A DNA stretch of 46,560 nucleotides. Origin: Arthrobacter sp. Soil736. GTDB lineage: Bacteria > Actinomycetota > Actinomycetes > Actinomycetales > Micrococcaceae. Below, in pieces: positions 7,508 to 15,378 of the stretch. Numbering within the stretch: the first letter of the stretch is position 1; the number at the start of each line of letters is the position of its first letter. Position numbers and translations under genes: made by a program. The stretch covers positions 451,896-498,455 of the forward strand of contig NZ_LMSB01000001.1 of the NCBI RefSeq assembly GCF_001428005.1. Direction: 5' to 3'. The notes below the pieces were generated by a model. The model saw only the letters and a list, made by a program, of their open reading frames with translations. It had not been told where the DNA came from and made no database searches.

Positions 7508-8680
7508 TTACCCCAATGCCGCCAGGCCGGCGGCGATCCGCTCCACACCTGCAGTGATCGCTTCGGCGCTGGCAGCGTAGGAGAGGCGGAGATGGAATTC
7601 GCCGTTCCGCCCGAACTCGCTGCCGGGGCGGACGGCCACCCCGAAGTTGCGCAGGTGGGCGACCATGCCGGCTGCGGGCATGTCCGCGTCGTACCTGGGG
7701 AAGAGGTAGAACGCGCCTTCGGGTGAGCTGACCGTCAGTCCCGGGATCCTGCTGAGCCCGCTGAACATGAGTTCGCGGCGCAGGGCGTAGGAAGCGTGCA
7801 TGCGTTCGATGTCGGGTCCGCACGTCTTCAGCGCGGTGAGCGCTGCCAGCTGGACGGCCGTGTTCATGGAGCCGTTGAAGGTGTTGTGCACCCGGGCCGC
7901 GGAAGCAATCACGTCGGGGGGACCCCACAGGTAGCCGACGCGCCAGCCGGTCATGGCGTAGCTCTTGGAGAACGTCTGGCAGTAGATGGTCCGGCCCTTG
8001 AGGCCCTCGATTTCCAGAGCGGAGACGAAGGGCTCCGCGGTGTAGACGAGGTCGCTGTAGGCCTCATCGGAGAGCACCAGCGTGTCCGTTCCCGCCACCA
8101 TGTCCGCCACGGCCTCGAGCTCCCGGCGGGAGTGGACGATGCCGGTCGGGTTGGACGGGTTGCAGAAGACAAACAACTTGGCCCCGTCCAGGGCCTCGGC
8201 CAGTGCTTCCAGGTCCCAGTGCAGGTCCCCGGCCAGCGGCACCGGCACGACGGCGCCTCCGGCCATGCTCACCAGATCCGCGTACAGGGAGTACGTCGGG
8301 TCCGGGATGACCACCTTATCGCCCGGGTTGACGATGCCCAGGATTGCTGCTGAGAGCCCGGCGGTGCCGCCCTGGGTGATCAGCACGTCGCCGGGGCTGG
8401 CCACTTCACCGAGGAGCCGGCCGATACGGGCGGCCAGCTCCTCGCGAAGCACCGGCTCGCCCAGCAACGGCGAGTAATGGGTGTAGCCCTCGTCCAGGGC
8501 CTTTGCCGCCGCGGCGCGGACCTGGGCCGGCGTGTCGAAGTCCGGCTCGCCCATGGCCAGGGACACGAGGTCACCCTTTGACTGGGGCTGCTGGACTCGC
8601 AGGGAGGTGCGCTGAACACGCAGCACGGCTTCGGAGGGCTGGAATCCGCTGGCGAGGGCGGTGGCTGGTTCAAGGGTCAT
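7508..8680 (-). CDS. Fold-type I PLP aminotransferase
   Basis: Aspartate-aminotransferase-like enzyme of 390 residues. The PLP-binding lysine is K239 in TFSKSYAMTGWRVGY. Other cofactor residues are NPSNPTG (174-180), D205 with Y208 in SDEAYSD, and a C-terminal HLRLSYA motif carrying the arginine that holds the substrate carboxylate. The ATG at 8680 begins MTLEPAT; an upstream extension is low quality. It follows the SDR by 66 bases and precedes TetR 2 by five, so it belongs to the same operon. It should transfer an amino group between an amino acid and a keto acid. Substrate is not readable; in this setting an amino-acid product of the PxpABC-like enzymes or a keto acid from sugar-acid breakdown are both possible. 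Confidence 0.87.
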   Translation of the reverse strand: MTLEPATALASGFQPSEAVLRVQRTSLRVQQPQSKGDLVSLAMGEPDFDTPAQVRAAAAKALDEGYTHYSPLLGEPVLREELAARIGRLLGEVASPGDVLITQGGTAGLSAAILGIVNPGDKVVIPDPTYSLYADLVSMAGGAVVPVPLAGDLHWDLEALAEALDGAKLFVFCNPSNPTGIVHSRRELEAVADMVAGTDTLVLSDEAYSDLVYTAEPFVSALEIEGLKGRTIYCQTFSKSYAMTGWRVGYLWGPPDVIASAARVHNTFNGSMNTAVQLAALTALKTCGPDIERMHASYALRRELMFSGLSRIPGLTVSSPEGAFYLFPRYDADMPAAGMVAHLRNFGVAVRPGSEFGRNGEFHLRLSYAASAEAITAGVERIAAGLAALG

Positions 8681-8745
8681 GGTGGGCCTGCTCTGGTTCG
8701 TTGGGTGGTGGGCGGCGGTGCCGGGAACGGGAGCGCGTCCGCGCT

Positions 8746-9543
8746 TCACGGACGCGATGGGTCGTCGGCGGGCGCACCGGCCCACCGGCTGATTTCGATG
8801 TCCCCGGAAGTGTCGCGCTGGACGGTGGGGGCGATGATGAGCTCCTGGACCACGGTGCGCTGTGGGAGGGTGGCCACCAAATGGATGGCCCGGGCCACGT
8901 CCTCCGGCTGGACCATGGCATCGCGCTCTTCCGGCCGCGGCGGCCGTGCCCTGTTGTCCAGGATGGGGGTTGCGGTCTCCCCGGGGAGAATGGTGATGGC
9001 GCGCAGGCCGTCGTTGCGGAAGGTGTTGTGCAGGTACGTCATGAAGTTCCGCACCGCAGCCTTGGCGGCACCGTAGGCGGCGCCTCCGAGGAGGTTGGGG
9101 TTGACGGCCGCGAGGGAGGACACGGTGATGATGGTCCCGGTGTTGCGGTCGAGCATGTCAGGCAGAACGGCCTGGGTCAGGAGGTAGACGGCGTTGAGGT
9201 TCACGTCCAGCACCTCGTTCCATTCCTGCTGGCTGATCCAGCGGACATTGAGGACCTTGCTGGCGCTGCCGGCGTTGTTCACCAGGATGTCCACCGGGCC
9301 CAGCGACGCGCGGACCCCGGCGACCAGCGCATCTACGTCGTCCTTGGACGAGATGTCTGCAGTACGGGCGACGGCGTGACCGCCTTGGGCGGTGATGTCC
9401 GCCACGGCCTGGTCCAGGATCTCCTGCCTGCGGCCGACGAGCACCACGCTGGCGCCTTCGGCGGCCAAGAGCGCAGCAGTGGAACGCCCCATGCCGGTCC
9501 CTGCGCCGGTAATAACGGCGACCTTTCCTTCAAGTAGTCCCAT
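8746..9543 (-). CDS. SDR family oxidoreductase
   Basis: Short-chain dehydrogenase of 265 residues. The cofactor motif TGAGTGMG is near residue 12, NNAG follows near 90, and the catalytic SSLAAVN..GAAYGAAKAA segment supplies Ser, Tyr and Lys. The C-terminal third keeps LPGETATPILDNR, reminiscent of 3-oxoacyl-ACP-reductase-like and ketoreductase SDRs. The ATG at 9543 lies 47 bases downstream (in the minus direction) of a perfect-type 16-bp palindrome at 9590-9605, suggesting its own promoter after the pxpC-like gene. It is probably the first gene of an SDR-aminotransferase-tetR-tetR unit. Substrate unknown; context suggests a hydroxy or keto acid. Confidence 0.86.
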   Translation of the reverse strand: MGLLEGKVAVITGAGTGMGRSTAALLAAEGASVVLVGRRQEILDQAVADITAQGGHAVARTADISSKDDVDALVAGVRASLGPVDILVNNAGSASKVLNVRWISQQEWNEVLDVNLNAVYLLTQAVLPDMLDRNTGTIITVSSLAAVNPNLLGGAAYGAAKAAVRNFMTYLHNTFRNDGLRAITILPGETATPILDNRARPPRPEERDAMVQPEDVARAIHLVATLPQRTVVQELIIAPTVQRDTSGDIEISRWAGAPADDPSRP

Positions 9544-9589
9544 GGTTCCGTTCCTAGAGTCGTTTGAGCAATGAGATTCAAATCGCATA

Positions 9590-9605
9590 TGCGAAAAGTT
9601 TCTCA
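9590..9605. promoter_or_regulatory. Operator-like palindrome, copy 2 (before SDR)
   Basis: TGCGAA-AAGT-TTCTCA, a 6-4-6 inverted repeat with one mismatched pair, 47 to 62 bases before the SDR start. It matches the copies before gluconokinase (TGCGAA-TAGT-TTCTCA) and before the hydroxyacid dehydrogenase (TGAGAA-AAGA-TTCTCA). Position and conservation fit a repressor site over a promoter. Confidence 0.75.
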
Positions 9606-9644
9606 TCTAGCCCGGTGGAGGTCAAGCATCCGGCGAGGAATACC

Positions 9645-10676
9645 TCAGGCGGCCGTCTGCTCCGGGGCGTGGCTGGCGGCGGCGTGCGGCAGATCTACGG
9701 CGAGGAACAGGTTGCGGACGCGATCCTCCAGCACCTGCAGTTGCCGCTGCTCTTCGCGGTGGCGTTCGACGGCGTCGTCCTGGCTGACCCAGCGGAAGGT
9801 CATCTTCTGGCCCGGCCGTGCCTGGCCCAGTAAAGGCAGGGATGCCTTCGTGGCGAACGCGACGATCGGGTAGCCGGCGGTCAGGGTCCGGTACCGCCCC
9901 AGAATGATCAGTTCATCCCCGTGCGGGATCTCGAAAGCGCCGATCGGGACGCCGTGGGACACGATTTCGCCGAGACCCTCAGGATGAATGACGGGGCCGT
10001 CCAGGCGCAGCCCGACATGGTTCGACTTGGCGGTGACGGTGTAGGCGCGCGAAGACAGGAGCTCCCTGATGCCCGGCGCCGCCTCGGTTTCCGGGCCCTC
10101 GACGATGTCGATGCTCCAGGTTCCGGGGGAGAAGGCCGGCACGGGCACCGGCAGCCGGAACAGCGGCTGGGAGAGGTAGGGGTGCTCAAATCCCCGGTAG
10201 CGGGTGCCGAGCTCGAGGTCCTGTCCGGCGGTGATTTGCTGCGGGAAGCCCATGCGCGCCTCGGGGGCGGCGCTGCCCATGAAGCGACCGGTCACGAGGG
10301 AGCCGCTGAGTGCCAGGTAATTGCGCATGCCGCCTCTGGCGTTGGCGATCATGACCCGGGAGCCGCCGGGGACGCAGACGGGCTCCCACATGCTGACTGC
10401 CTGGCCGTCGACGGTGACGTCGGCGGGGGCGCCGGTAAGGGCCATGAGGATGGGGGCGGCGGGAGTGAACGTGAACCGGCCGCCCATGATTTCGATGCAG
10501 GTGGCTGTGCGGCGGTTACCCACCAGGATGTTGGCGACAGCGGCTGAATGCTGGTCCGCCGCGCCGCCGCACGGAACGCCCATGAACTCGGAATGTTCCC
10601 GTCCAAGGTCCTGGAACGTGGCCAGCCACCCGGCTTCCCGGACTTTCAGGCCAACAGCCAGTTCAGCGGCGCCCAT
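9645..10676 (-). CDS. PxpC/KipA-like (biotin-dependent carboxyltransferase fold) protein, divergent
   Basis: Protein of 343 residues of the PxpC (KipA, AHS2) family, the C subunit of 5-oxoprolinase or of urea amidolyase-related enzymes. Family landmarks are present in altered form: QDLGREHSEFMGVPCGGAADQHS near 22-44, GMRNYLALSG near 116-125, SNHVGLRLDG near 218-227. The usual D..TTGGYP loop here reads RYRTLTAGYP (261-270). It overlaps the pxpB-like gene by one base (TAATG) and is surely co-translated with it. With PxpA-like and PxpB-like partners it should form an amide/lactam-hydrolysing complex. The altered motifs make 5-oxoproline an uncertain substrate, so I give no gene symbol. Confidence 0.82.
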   Translation of the reverse strand: MGAAELAVGLKVREAGWLATFQDLGREHSEFMGVPCGGAADQHSAAVANILVGNRRTATCIEIMGGRFTFTPAAPILMALTGAPADVTVDGQAVSMWEPVCVPGGSRVMIANARGGMRNYLALSGSLVTGRFMGSAAPEARMGFPQQITAGQDLELGTRYRGFEHPYLSQPLFRLPVPVPAFSPGTWSIDIVEGPETEAAPGIRELLSSRAYTVTAKSNHVGLRLDGPVIHPEGLGEIVSHGVPIGAFEIPHGDELIILGRYRTLTAGYPIVAFATKASLPLLGQARPGQKMTFRWVSQDDAVERHREEQRQLQVLEDRVRNLFLAVDLPHAAASHAPEQTAA

Positions 10677-11458
10677 TAGTGGTCCTTCCGGGAGTCTGGT
10701 GCCGTCATCGGGTCCTGGTGGCCCTCCGGCCTGAGGAACTGTCCCTCAAGATGCTCCCATTCGCTCGCCGGGACGATCCGGAAGCGGACCCGGTCGCCGG
10801 GACGGTACGAGGTGGCCGGGTTTTCCCGGATGTCGCATACCGTCAGCGGCGTCCGCCCGATGACCTTCCAGCCGCTGGGTCCCGGGAAAGGCTGAATGAT
10901 GGCGCTGGTCCCGGCCACCATGACGGAGCCGCTGTCGACGTTGGTGCGCGGCTCCTTGCAGCGGCTGACCTGGCCGGGGAACCGCACGGCGCCCATCATG
11001 GGTGCCATGGCGGAGGCGAGCAGGTTGATCGACAGCTCGGACTCCTCCAGGAGCCCCAGCACCGCTTCCTGGCTGATCCCCAGCTCCTCCGCGACGGCGG
11101 GAAGGTCGGGGGAGTAGGTGTCGCTGACCACCATGGGAATCACGAACAGCTCCGCGGCGCGGCCCGGCTCGGTGTGCTCCAGCCCGCTGCCTGCCACCGC
11201 TAGCCTGATCGTCTGGGCGAGTTGGCCATGGCTGACGGCGAGGCAGTCAAACTCGACCAGCAGGGAATCCACGCCGGCCACGACGTCGGTCAGCCCGTGC
11301 GGACGCACGTCGAGCAGGATCTCCCGGAGTCTGCGGCTGCCGGACTGTCGTTCCTCCGCGTCGGCCGTGGCCACCTTGAGCATGAGGGCCGAGTCACCGA
11401 AGGGCGTGGCCTCGATGTCAGGTAGCCGTCGCGGCGGTTGTCCTGGCTGGGTGCTCAT
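10676..11458 (-). CDS. PxpB/KipI-like carboxyltransferase-domain protein, strongly divergent
   Basis: Protein of 260 residues, the expected partner of the PxpC-like protein. The N-terminal half (IEATPFGDSALMLKV) and the C-terminal half (GPSGWKVIGRTPLTV, RPGDRVRFRIV) match the PxpB/KipI (AHS1) fold. The centre does not: the family signature GFxPGFPYLxGL is replaced by ASAMAPMMGAV (148-158), and the GGxQTGVYP loop reads VAGTSAIIQPFP (181-192). A good ribosome binding site AAGGA precedes the ATG at 11458. It is 48 bases after the pxpA-like gene and overlaps pxpC-like. The fold is supported by context plus the conserved ends; the activity is likely changed. Confidence 0.75.
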   Translation of the reverse strand: MSTQPGQPPRRLPDIEATPFGDSALMLKVATADAEERQSGSRRLREILLDVRPHGLTDVVAGVDSLLVEFDCLAVSHGQLAQTIRLAVAGSGLEHTEPGRAAELFVIPMVVSDTYSPDLPAVAEELGISQEAVLGLLEESELSINLLASAMAPMMGAVRFPGQVSRCKEPRTNVDSGSVMVAGTSAIIQPFPGPSGWKVIGRTPLTVCDIRENPATSYRPGDRVRFRIVPASEWEHLEGQFLRPEGHQDPMTAPDSRKDH

Positions 11459-11506
11459 GTTTCCTTGTTCCGTACTCGGGTGGTGGCGTAGGTGGAGGTT
11501 GCGGGG

Positions 11507-12310
11507 TTAGGCGGCGGCCCGGCGGGCCTTTTCGGCGAGGACGTCCTTCAGCCCGGTGGCCTTGATGCCGGCCTTTTCCAATGCGGCGCGGAGTGCGGTG
11601 CCGTTTTCGAGAACCTGCGGGTGGTCGCCGTGGAGGAGGACGACGTCGGCGTCGTGGCCCAGCGGGACCACCTTGCCGGTGACGGCGCGAACGGTGCCTT
11701 CCGTGACGACCTGGACCACGCGGCGGCCGATCTCCTCGGGGTCGTGCAGGAGTGCGCCGTCGGTATTGCGGGAAACAGGCATGCCGTCCTCCCCGTAGCC
11801 GCGGTCGGCCAGGAACACGTAGCCGACTTCGAGTCCGCGCTTCCTGGACTCGTCGGCCAGGAGCCCGTTCTGGCAGATAACAATGTAGGACGGGTCGTAG
11901 GCCTTGACGGCGTCGGTGATGGCGCGGGCGTGCTTGGCGTCGGTCTGGGCGATGCTGCCCATGCGGCCGTGCGGGGCGACGTGGCTGATCTTGCCGCCAT
12001 GGATGCGGGCGAAGGCGTCCAGGGCGCCGAGCTGGTAGAGGACGTCGGTGCGGATTTCCTCTTCGCTGGCTTCGATCAGGCGGCGGCCGAAGCCGACGAG
12101 GTCCGGGTACCCGGGGTGGGCGCCGAGTTCGATGCCGCGGTCCACGCAGGACTTAACAGTGGCGTCCATGACGCGGGGATCGCCGGCGTGGAAGCCGCAG
12201 GCGATGTTTGAGGCGGTGACCAGGCCCAGGAGGGCGTCGTCGTCGCCGATCGTGTAGTTGCCGTAGCTTTCGCCGAGGTCCGCGACGACGGCGACTGAAT
12301 TGATGCTCAA
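11507..12310 (-). CDS. LamB/YcsF (PxpA-like) family protein, divergent
   Basis: Protein of about 267 residues of the LamB/YcsF family, whose best-known member PxpA is the hydrolytic subunit of bacterial 5-oxoprolinase. NIACGFHAGD (35-44), GAHPGYPD (63-70), FADRGY-like FLADRGYGEDG and LLHGDHP are present. Two signatures are altered: the opening NxDLGEG reads VADLGESYG, and VKPHGALYN reads VAPHGRMGS (111-119), losing the conserved lysine. The TTG at 12310 is chosen as start: AGGGAG lies seven bases before it and no ATG fits. It follows the MHS transporter by 93 bases and precedes the pxpB-like gene. Probably acts with them on an amide or lactam that enters through the transporter. Confidence 0.82.
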   Translation of the reverse strand: MSINSVAVVADLGESYGNYTIGDDDALLGLVTASNIACGFHAGDPRVMDATVKSCVDRGIELGAHPGYPDLVGFGRRLIEASEEEIRTDVLYQLGALDAFARIHGGKISHVAPHGRMGSIAQTDAKHARAITDAVKAYDPSYIVICQNGLLADESRKRGLEVGYVFLADRGYGEDGMPVSRNTDGALLHDPEEIGRRVVQVVTEGTVRAVTGKVVPLGHDADVVLLHGDHPQVLENGTALRAALEKAGIKATGLKDVLAEKARRAAA

Positions 12311-12403
12311 GGTTGGCTCCCTGTGGTTCTTGTGATGGTGCTCTGTGGTCCGACGACGGCGGCTGGCCGGCAATGGCGGCAGGCCGCCGTCGTTCGGGTC
12401 TTG

Positions 12404-13753
12404 TTAGTGGGTTTGCAGCGGCTCGCCCTTGGTTTCCTTCAGGAAGAGCACGGACACCAGGGTGATGATGGCGGTGCCGATGGCGGCGTAGGCGGGGACC
12501 ATGCTGTTGCCGGTTGCCTTGATGATCTCCGTCATCACCAGCGGCGCACTGCCGCCGAAGATGATGGTGCTGATGCTGAATCCGATGCTGTAGGCGCTGT
12601 AGCGGACGGTGGTGGGGAACATTTCGGTCAGCACGGTGTGGACGACGGCGGCGTGGCCGGAGAAGGCGATGGCCATGACGACGGTGGCGATGCAGGCCAG
12701 GAGCATGTTGCCGGTGGTGATCATCGCGAACATCGGGTAGGAGACCAGCGCCATGAGGATGGCGGAGACGGCCAGGACGGGTTTGCGGCCGATGCGGTCG
12801 GACAGGCGGGCCATCAGCGGAATGGAGATGATGATGGCCACCAGGCTGAAGGCGGTGACGGTGAGGGCCTGGACCATGGTGAAGTTGTTGCCGGTGCCCA
12901 GCTGGGTCTTCAGGTAGGTGGGCATGTAGGCGAACAGCAGGTAGTAGCCGGGGCCATTGAGTGCGGGAAGGAAGATGGTCAGGGCGATCGCCTTCAGGTG
13001 GCGCTTCGACGTCAATGCAGCGCGCAGCGGGTTACGCTCCACCTCATTGCGCTCGCGGAGGGCGGCGAAATGCGGAGTGTCTTCCATCTTCGAGCGGATG
13101 TAGTACCCGACGTAGCCCAGCGGCAGGGCGAACAGGAACGGAACGCGCCAGGCCCAGGATTCCATGGTCGCGTCGCCGAGCGTGGTGATCAGGGTGGCGG
13201 ACAGGGCGCTGCCGAAGAGCAGGGCGCAGAAGGACCCGACGGCGATGAAGCTCATGGAGAAATTGCGGTGCCGGTTGTGGGCGTATTCACCCACGAAGGC
13301 CATGGCGCCGGCCACTTCGCCGCCGGCGGAGAAGCCCTGCAGGATCCGGAAGAGGATCAGCAGCGCCGGTGCAGCCCAGCCGATCACGGAGGAGGAGGGG
13401 ATCAGGCCGATGCAGGCCGTGGCGCCCGAGATGAGCAGCAGCAGCACGGCCAGCAGGTTTTTGCGCCCCAGCTTGTCCCCCAGGTAGCCGCAGATCACGC
13501 TTCCAAAGGGGCGGGCGAGGAAGCTGACCAGGAAGCCGACGTTGGTCAGCAGCAGGGATCCGAGGTCCTTCGAACCCATGATGTTGATGGCGAGGTATGT
13601 GGTCAGGAGGCCGTAGATGCCGTAGTCGTACCACTCCACGAAGGAGCCCATGGTGCCGGCAATGGTGGCCTTGCGCACCACTTTGCCGTCCGCGGTCACA
13701 ACGCGGATTTGTGCGGTGTTCAGTTCCACTGATTCCGTCGATGAATTAGTCAT
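12404..13753 (-). CDS. MFS transporter, metabolite:H+ symporter (MHS) type
   Basis: Twelve-helix proton symporter of 449 residues. The start SFVEWYDYGIYGLLTTYLA is the MHS hallmark, followed by FLARPFGSVICGYLGDKLGRK, ILQGFSAGGEVAGAMAFVGEY and LSDRIGRKPVLAVSAI. MHS proteins take up organic acids, betaines and other carboxylates. The gene lies between the RraA-like gene (51 bases upstream) and the pxpA-like gene, inside one minus-strand series, so it most likely imports the substrate for this pathway. The substrate cannot be read from sequence; a carboxylated sugar derivative or lactam acid would fit the neighbours. Confidence 0.9.
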   Translation of the reverse strand: MTNSSTESVELNTAQIRVVTADGKVVRKATIAGTMGSFVEWYDYGIYGLLTTYLAINIMGSKDLGSLLLTNVGFLVSFLARPFGSVICGYLGDKLGRKNLLAVLLLLISGATACIGLIPSSSVIGWAAPALLILFRILQGFSAGGEVAGAMAFVGEYAHNRHRNFSMSFIAVGSFCALLFGSALSATLITTLGDATMESWAWRVPFLFALPLGYVGYYIRSKMEDTPHFAALRERNEVERNPLRAALTSKRHLKAIALTIFLPALNGPGYYLLFAYMPTYLKTQLGTGNNFTMVQALTVTAFSLVAIIISIPLMARLSDRIGRKPVLAVSAILMALVSYPMFAMITTGNMLLACIATVVMAIAFSGHAAVVHTVLTEMFPTTVRYSAYSIGFSISTIIFGGSAPLVMTEIIKATGNSMVPAYAAIGTAIITLVSVLFLKETKGEPLQTH

Positions 13754-13804
13754 GGTGGGTGTCTCTCAGTCTAGGCGGGGTGCCGGGGGCGGGAGAAGCT
13801 TGTT

Positions 13805-14437
13805 CTAGCTGTATTCGCGGGTAATTTCGGCCGTCATTTCGGCCTCGTGTGCGGCGACTGCGATAACGCGTTCCAGGATTTCGGCTGCGCGCGCCTGCGG
13901 GATGATGACCACGCCGTCGTCATCGGCGGCGACAATGTCACCGGCCGAGCAGACGATGCCGCCGATGGCCACGGGTTCGCCGATCACGCCGGGGCCGTTC
14001 TTGAACGGCCCGGCAGGGGTGGTGCCCCTGGCGAAGACCGGGAATTTGATATCCGTGATGGTGGCGCGGTCCCGGATGTAGCCGTCGATGACGGCGCCGG
14101 TTGCACCTGCAGCCTCGAAGCGCTGGGACAGCTGCTCGCCAACCAGGGCGCGGTGCTCGTGGCCGAATCCGTTGATGACCACGACATCTCCAGGCTCAAT
14201 GTAGTTCAGTGCCTCGATGACGGCGGCGTTGTCGCCGGCGGCACCGAGGACCGTCAGCGCTGACCCGACACAGTGCGCCCCGGCCCAGACGGGGTTGATG
14301 TTGCCGTCCACGAGGCCGAGACGTTCCATGGCGTCGCCGATGTTGGCCACGGGGAACTTCTCGAAGGCCTTGACCAGATCCCGGGCCGGCCGGGTCCAGG
14401 GTGCGGTGCGGACTGTGAGTTCGAGCGTTGTTGCCAT
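13805..14437 (-). CDS. RraA-like aldolase/decarboxylase family protein
   Basis: Protein of 210 residues of the RraA/HMG-aldolase family. The signature GATGAVIDGYIRD carries the Arg and Asp that bind substrate and metal in 4-hydroxy-4-methyl-2-oxoglutarate aldolases, and the loop around GDVVVINGFGHEHRALVGE is also typical. Family members cleave or decarboxylate 2-keto acids, releasing pyruvate or oxaloacetate products, and some were first named as RNase E regulators. In this catabolic setting the aldolase role is far more likely. The ATG at 14437 is chosen; the palindrome at 14502-14517 is 65 bases before it. First gene of the long minus-strand series. Confidence 0.87.
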   Translation of the reverse strand: MATTLELTVRTAPWTRPARDLVKAFEKFPVANIGDAMERLGLVDGNINPVWAGAHCVGSALTVLGAAGDNAAVIEALNYIEPGDVVVINGFGHEHRALVGEQLSQRFEAAGATGAVIDGYIRDRATITDIKFPVFARGTTPAGPFKNGPGVIGEPVAIGGIVCSAGDIVAADDDGVVIIPQARAAEILERVIAVAAHEAEMTAEITREYS

Positions 14438-14501
14438 TGTGTTCCACCTTGGGATTGGGAGGGTTCGGATGAGTCCAACGCCTTGAGACGTCAATCACAT
14501 A

Positions 14502-14517
14502 TGAGAAAAGTTTCGCG
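14502..14517. promoter_or_regulatory. Operator-like palindrome, copy 3 (before RraA-like gene)
   Basis: TGAGAA-AAGT-TTCGCG, 65 to 80 bases before the RraA-like start. The outermost pair is mismatched, and the preceding CATA matches the CATA seen before copy 2. The region 14438-14628 holds nothing else I can identify besides this probable promoter. Confidence 0.7.
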
Positions 14518-14628
14518 TTTTCTTTTTCATCCGTCAAGGGTTTTCTGTTTCGGGAATGTAAAAGGTTCGCGTCGCCCCGGGGCCGGCTCGGCTCCGCCGG
14601 CGGTCTGTCGCCTGAGCGGCGGCTGTAC

Positions 14629-15168
14629 TTAGCGCGTGGCCGCCGCGCGTGCGGTGAGGGCATCGAGGTCGGAGCAGATTTGCTCGAGGAGGCCTTCGGG
14701 CGGGAGTTGGAAGTCGGCGCGTATGTGTCGTTCATCCGCGGCCGGTGATTCCAGGGCTGCCAGCTGTGACTCCAGCAGGCTTGCGGGCATGAATTCGTGA
14801 TTTCGCGCGTTCATTCGCTGCAGGAGTACCTCACGGCTGCCTGTGAGATGGATGAAGACCAGGTCCGGCACGTGAAGCCTGAGCAGATCACGGTAGGAGC
14901 GCTTCAATGCCGAGCAGGCGATGATCGGGACGGCGCCGGTCCCTTGGGCTTCCCGGAGTGTCCGGCCAATCTCCTCGAGCCATGGCCGCCTGTCTTCATC
15001 GCAAAGGGGATTCCCGGTGCGCATCTTCTCTTTGTTGGCTGCCGGATGCAGGTCGTCGCCGTCTATGAAGGGCAGTCCGAGCCTTTCGCCCAGCAGAGAG
15101 CCGAGGGTGGATTTTCCTGAACCGGAGACGCCCATGACCACCAGGGGCGGGAGTGGATTGCTACCCAT
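14629..15168 (-). CDS. gntK: Gluconokinase
   Basis: P-loop kinase of 179 residues, the size of GntK/IdnK, which phosphorylates D-gluconate to 6-phosphogluconate for the pentose phosphate or Entner-Doudoroff route. The Walker A motif GVSGSGKST is at 13-21. PFIDGDDLHPAANKEKMRTGNPLCDEDRRPWL is the strongly conserved gluconate-binding segment, and IIACSALKRSYRD and HLTGSREVLLQRM follow as in all GntK proteins. It stands divergent from the hydroxyacid dehydrogenase, with two 16-bp palindromes between them. It is the natural endpoint for gluconate made by idnO and idnD. Confidence 0.95.
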   Translation of the reverse strand: MGSNPLPPLVVMGVSGSGKSTLGSLLGERLGLPFIDGDDLHPAANKEKMRTGNPLCDEDRRPWLEEIGRTLREAQGTGAVPIIACSALKRSYRDLLRLHVPDLVFIHLTGSREVLLQRMNARNHEFMPASLLESQLAALESPAADERHIRADFQLPPEGLLEQICSDLDALTARAAATR

Positions 15169-15228
15169 TGCGGGCTCCTTTCGCTCCGGGCGCCGTCGCC
15201 TCGGAGGTGGTGAGATTCATTTCACACT

Positions 15229-15244
15229 TGCGAATAGTTTCTCA
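15229..15244. promoter_or_regulatory. Operator-like palindrome, copy 4 (before gluconokinase)
   Basis: TGCGAA-TAGT-TTCTCA, 61 to 76 bases before the gluconokinase start in the divergent promoter region 15169-15378. A half-site TTCGCA follows a few bases to the right. It is nearly identical to copy 2. Confidence 0.75.
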
Positions 15245-15308
15245 GATTTTTCGCACATGTCAATGTTCAGGAAGGCGCCAACGCGGAGTCTTGACTGCGG
15301 TCGGAATC

Positions 15309-15324
15309 TGAGAAAAGATTCTCA
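15309..15324. promoter_or_regulatory. Operator-like palindrome, copy 5 (before hydroxyacid dehydrogenase)
   Basis: TGAGAA-AAGA-TTCTCA, a perfect 6-4-6 inverted repeat, 55 to 70 bases before the plus-strand dehydrogenase start. This is the cleanest copy and best defines the motif. Confidence 0.78.
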
Positions 15325-15378
15325 TATCTTTCCGGGCTGACCTTAGCCCTCTCCCGTCCCGCACCACGAAAGGCCCCC

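Noticed and set aside
9645..12310. Calling the three genes pxpA, pxpB and pxpC outright
   Set aside because: The fold and order fit, but signature residues of each subunit are changed, so 5-oxoprolinase activity cannot be assumed.
12323..13732. 469-codon plus-strand open frame
   Set aside because: It lies wholly opposite the MHS transporter gene and translates into a Gly/Asp/His-rich low-complexity chain, typical of a shadow frame in GC-rich DNA.
13805..14437. RraA as RNase E activity regulator
   Set aside because: The catabolic neighbourhood and the intact aldolase signature favour a keto-acid aldolase or decarboxylase role.
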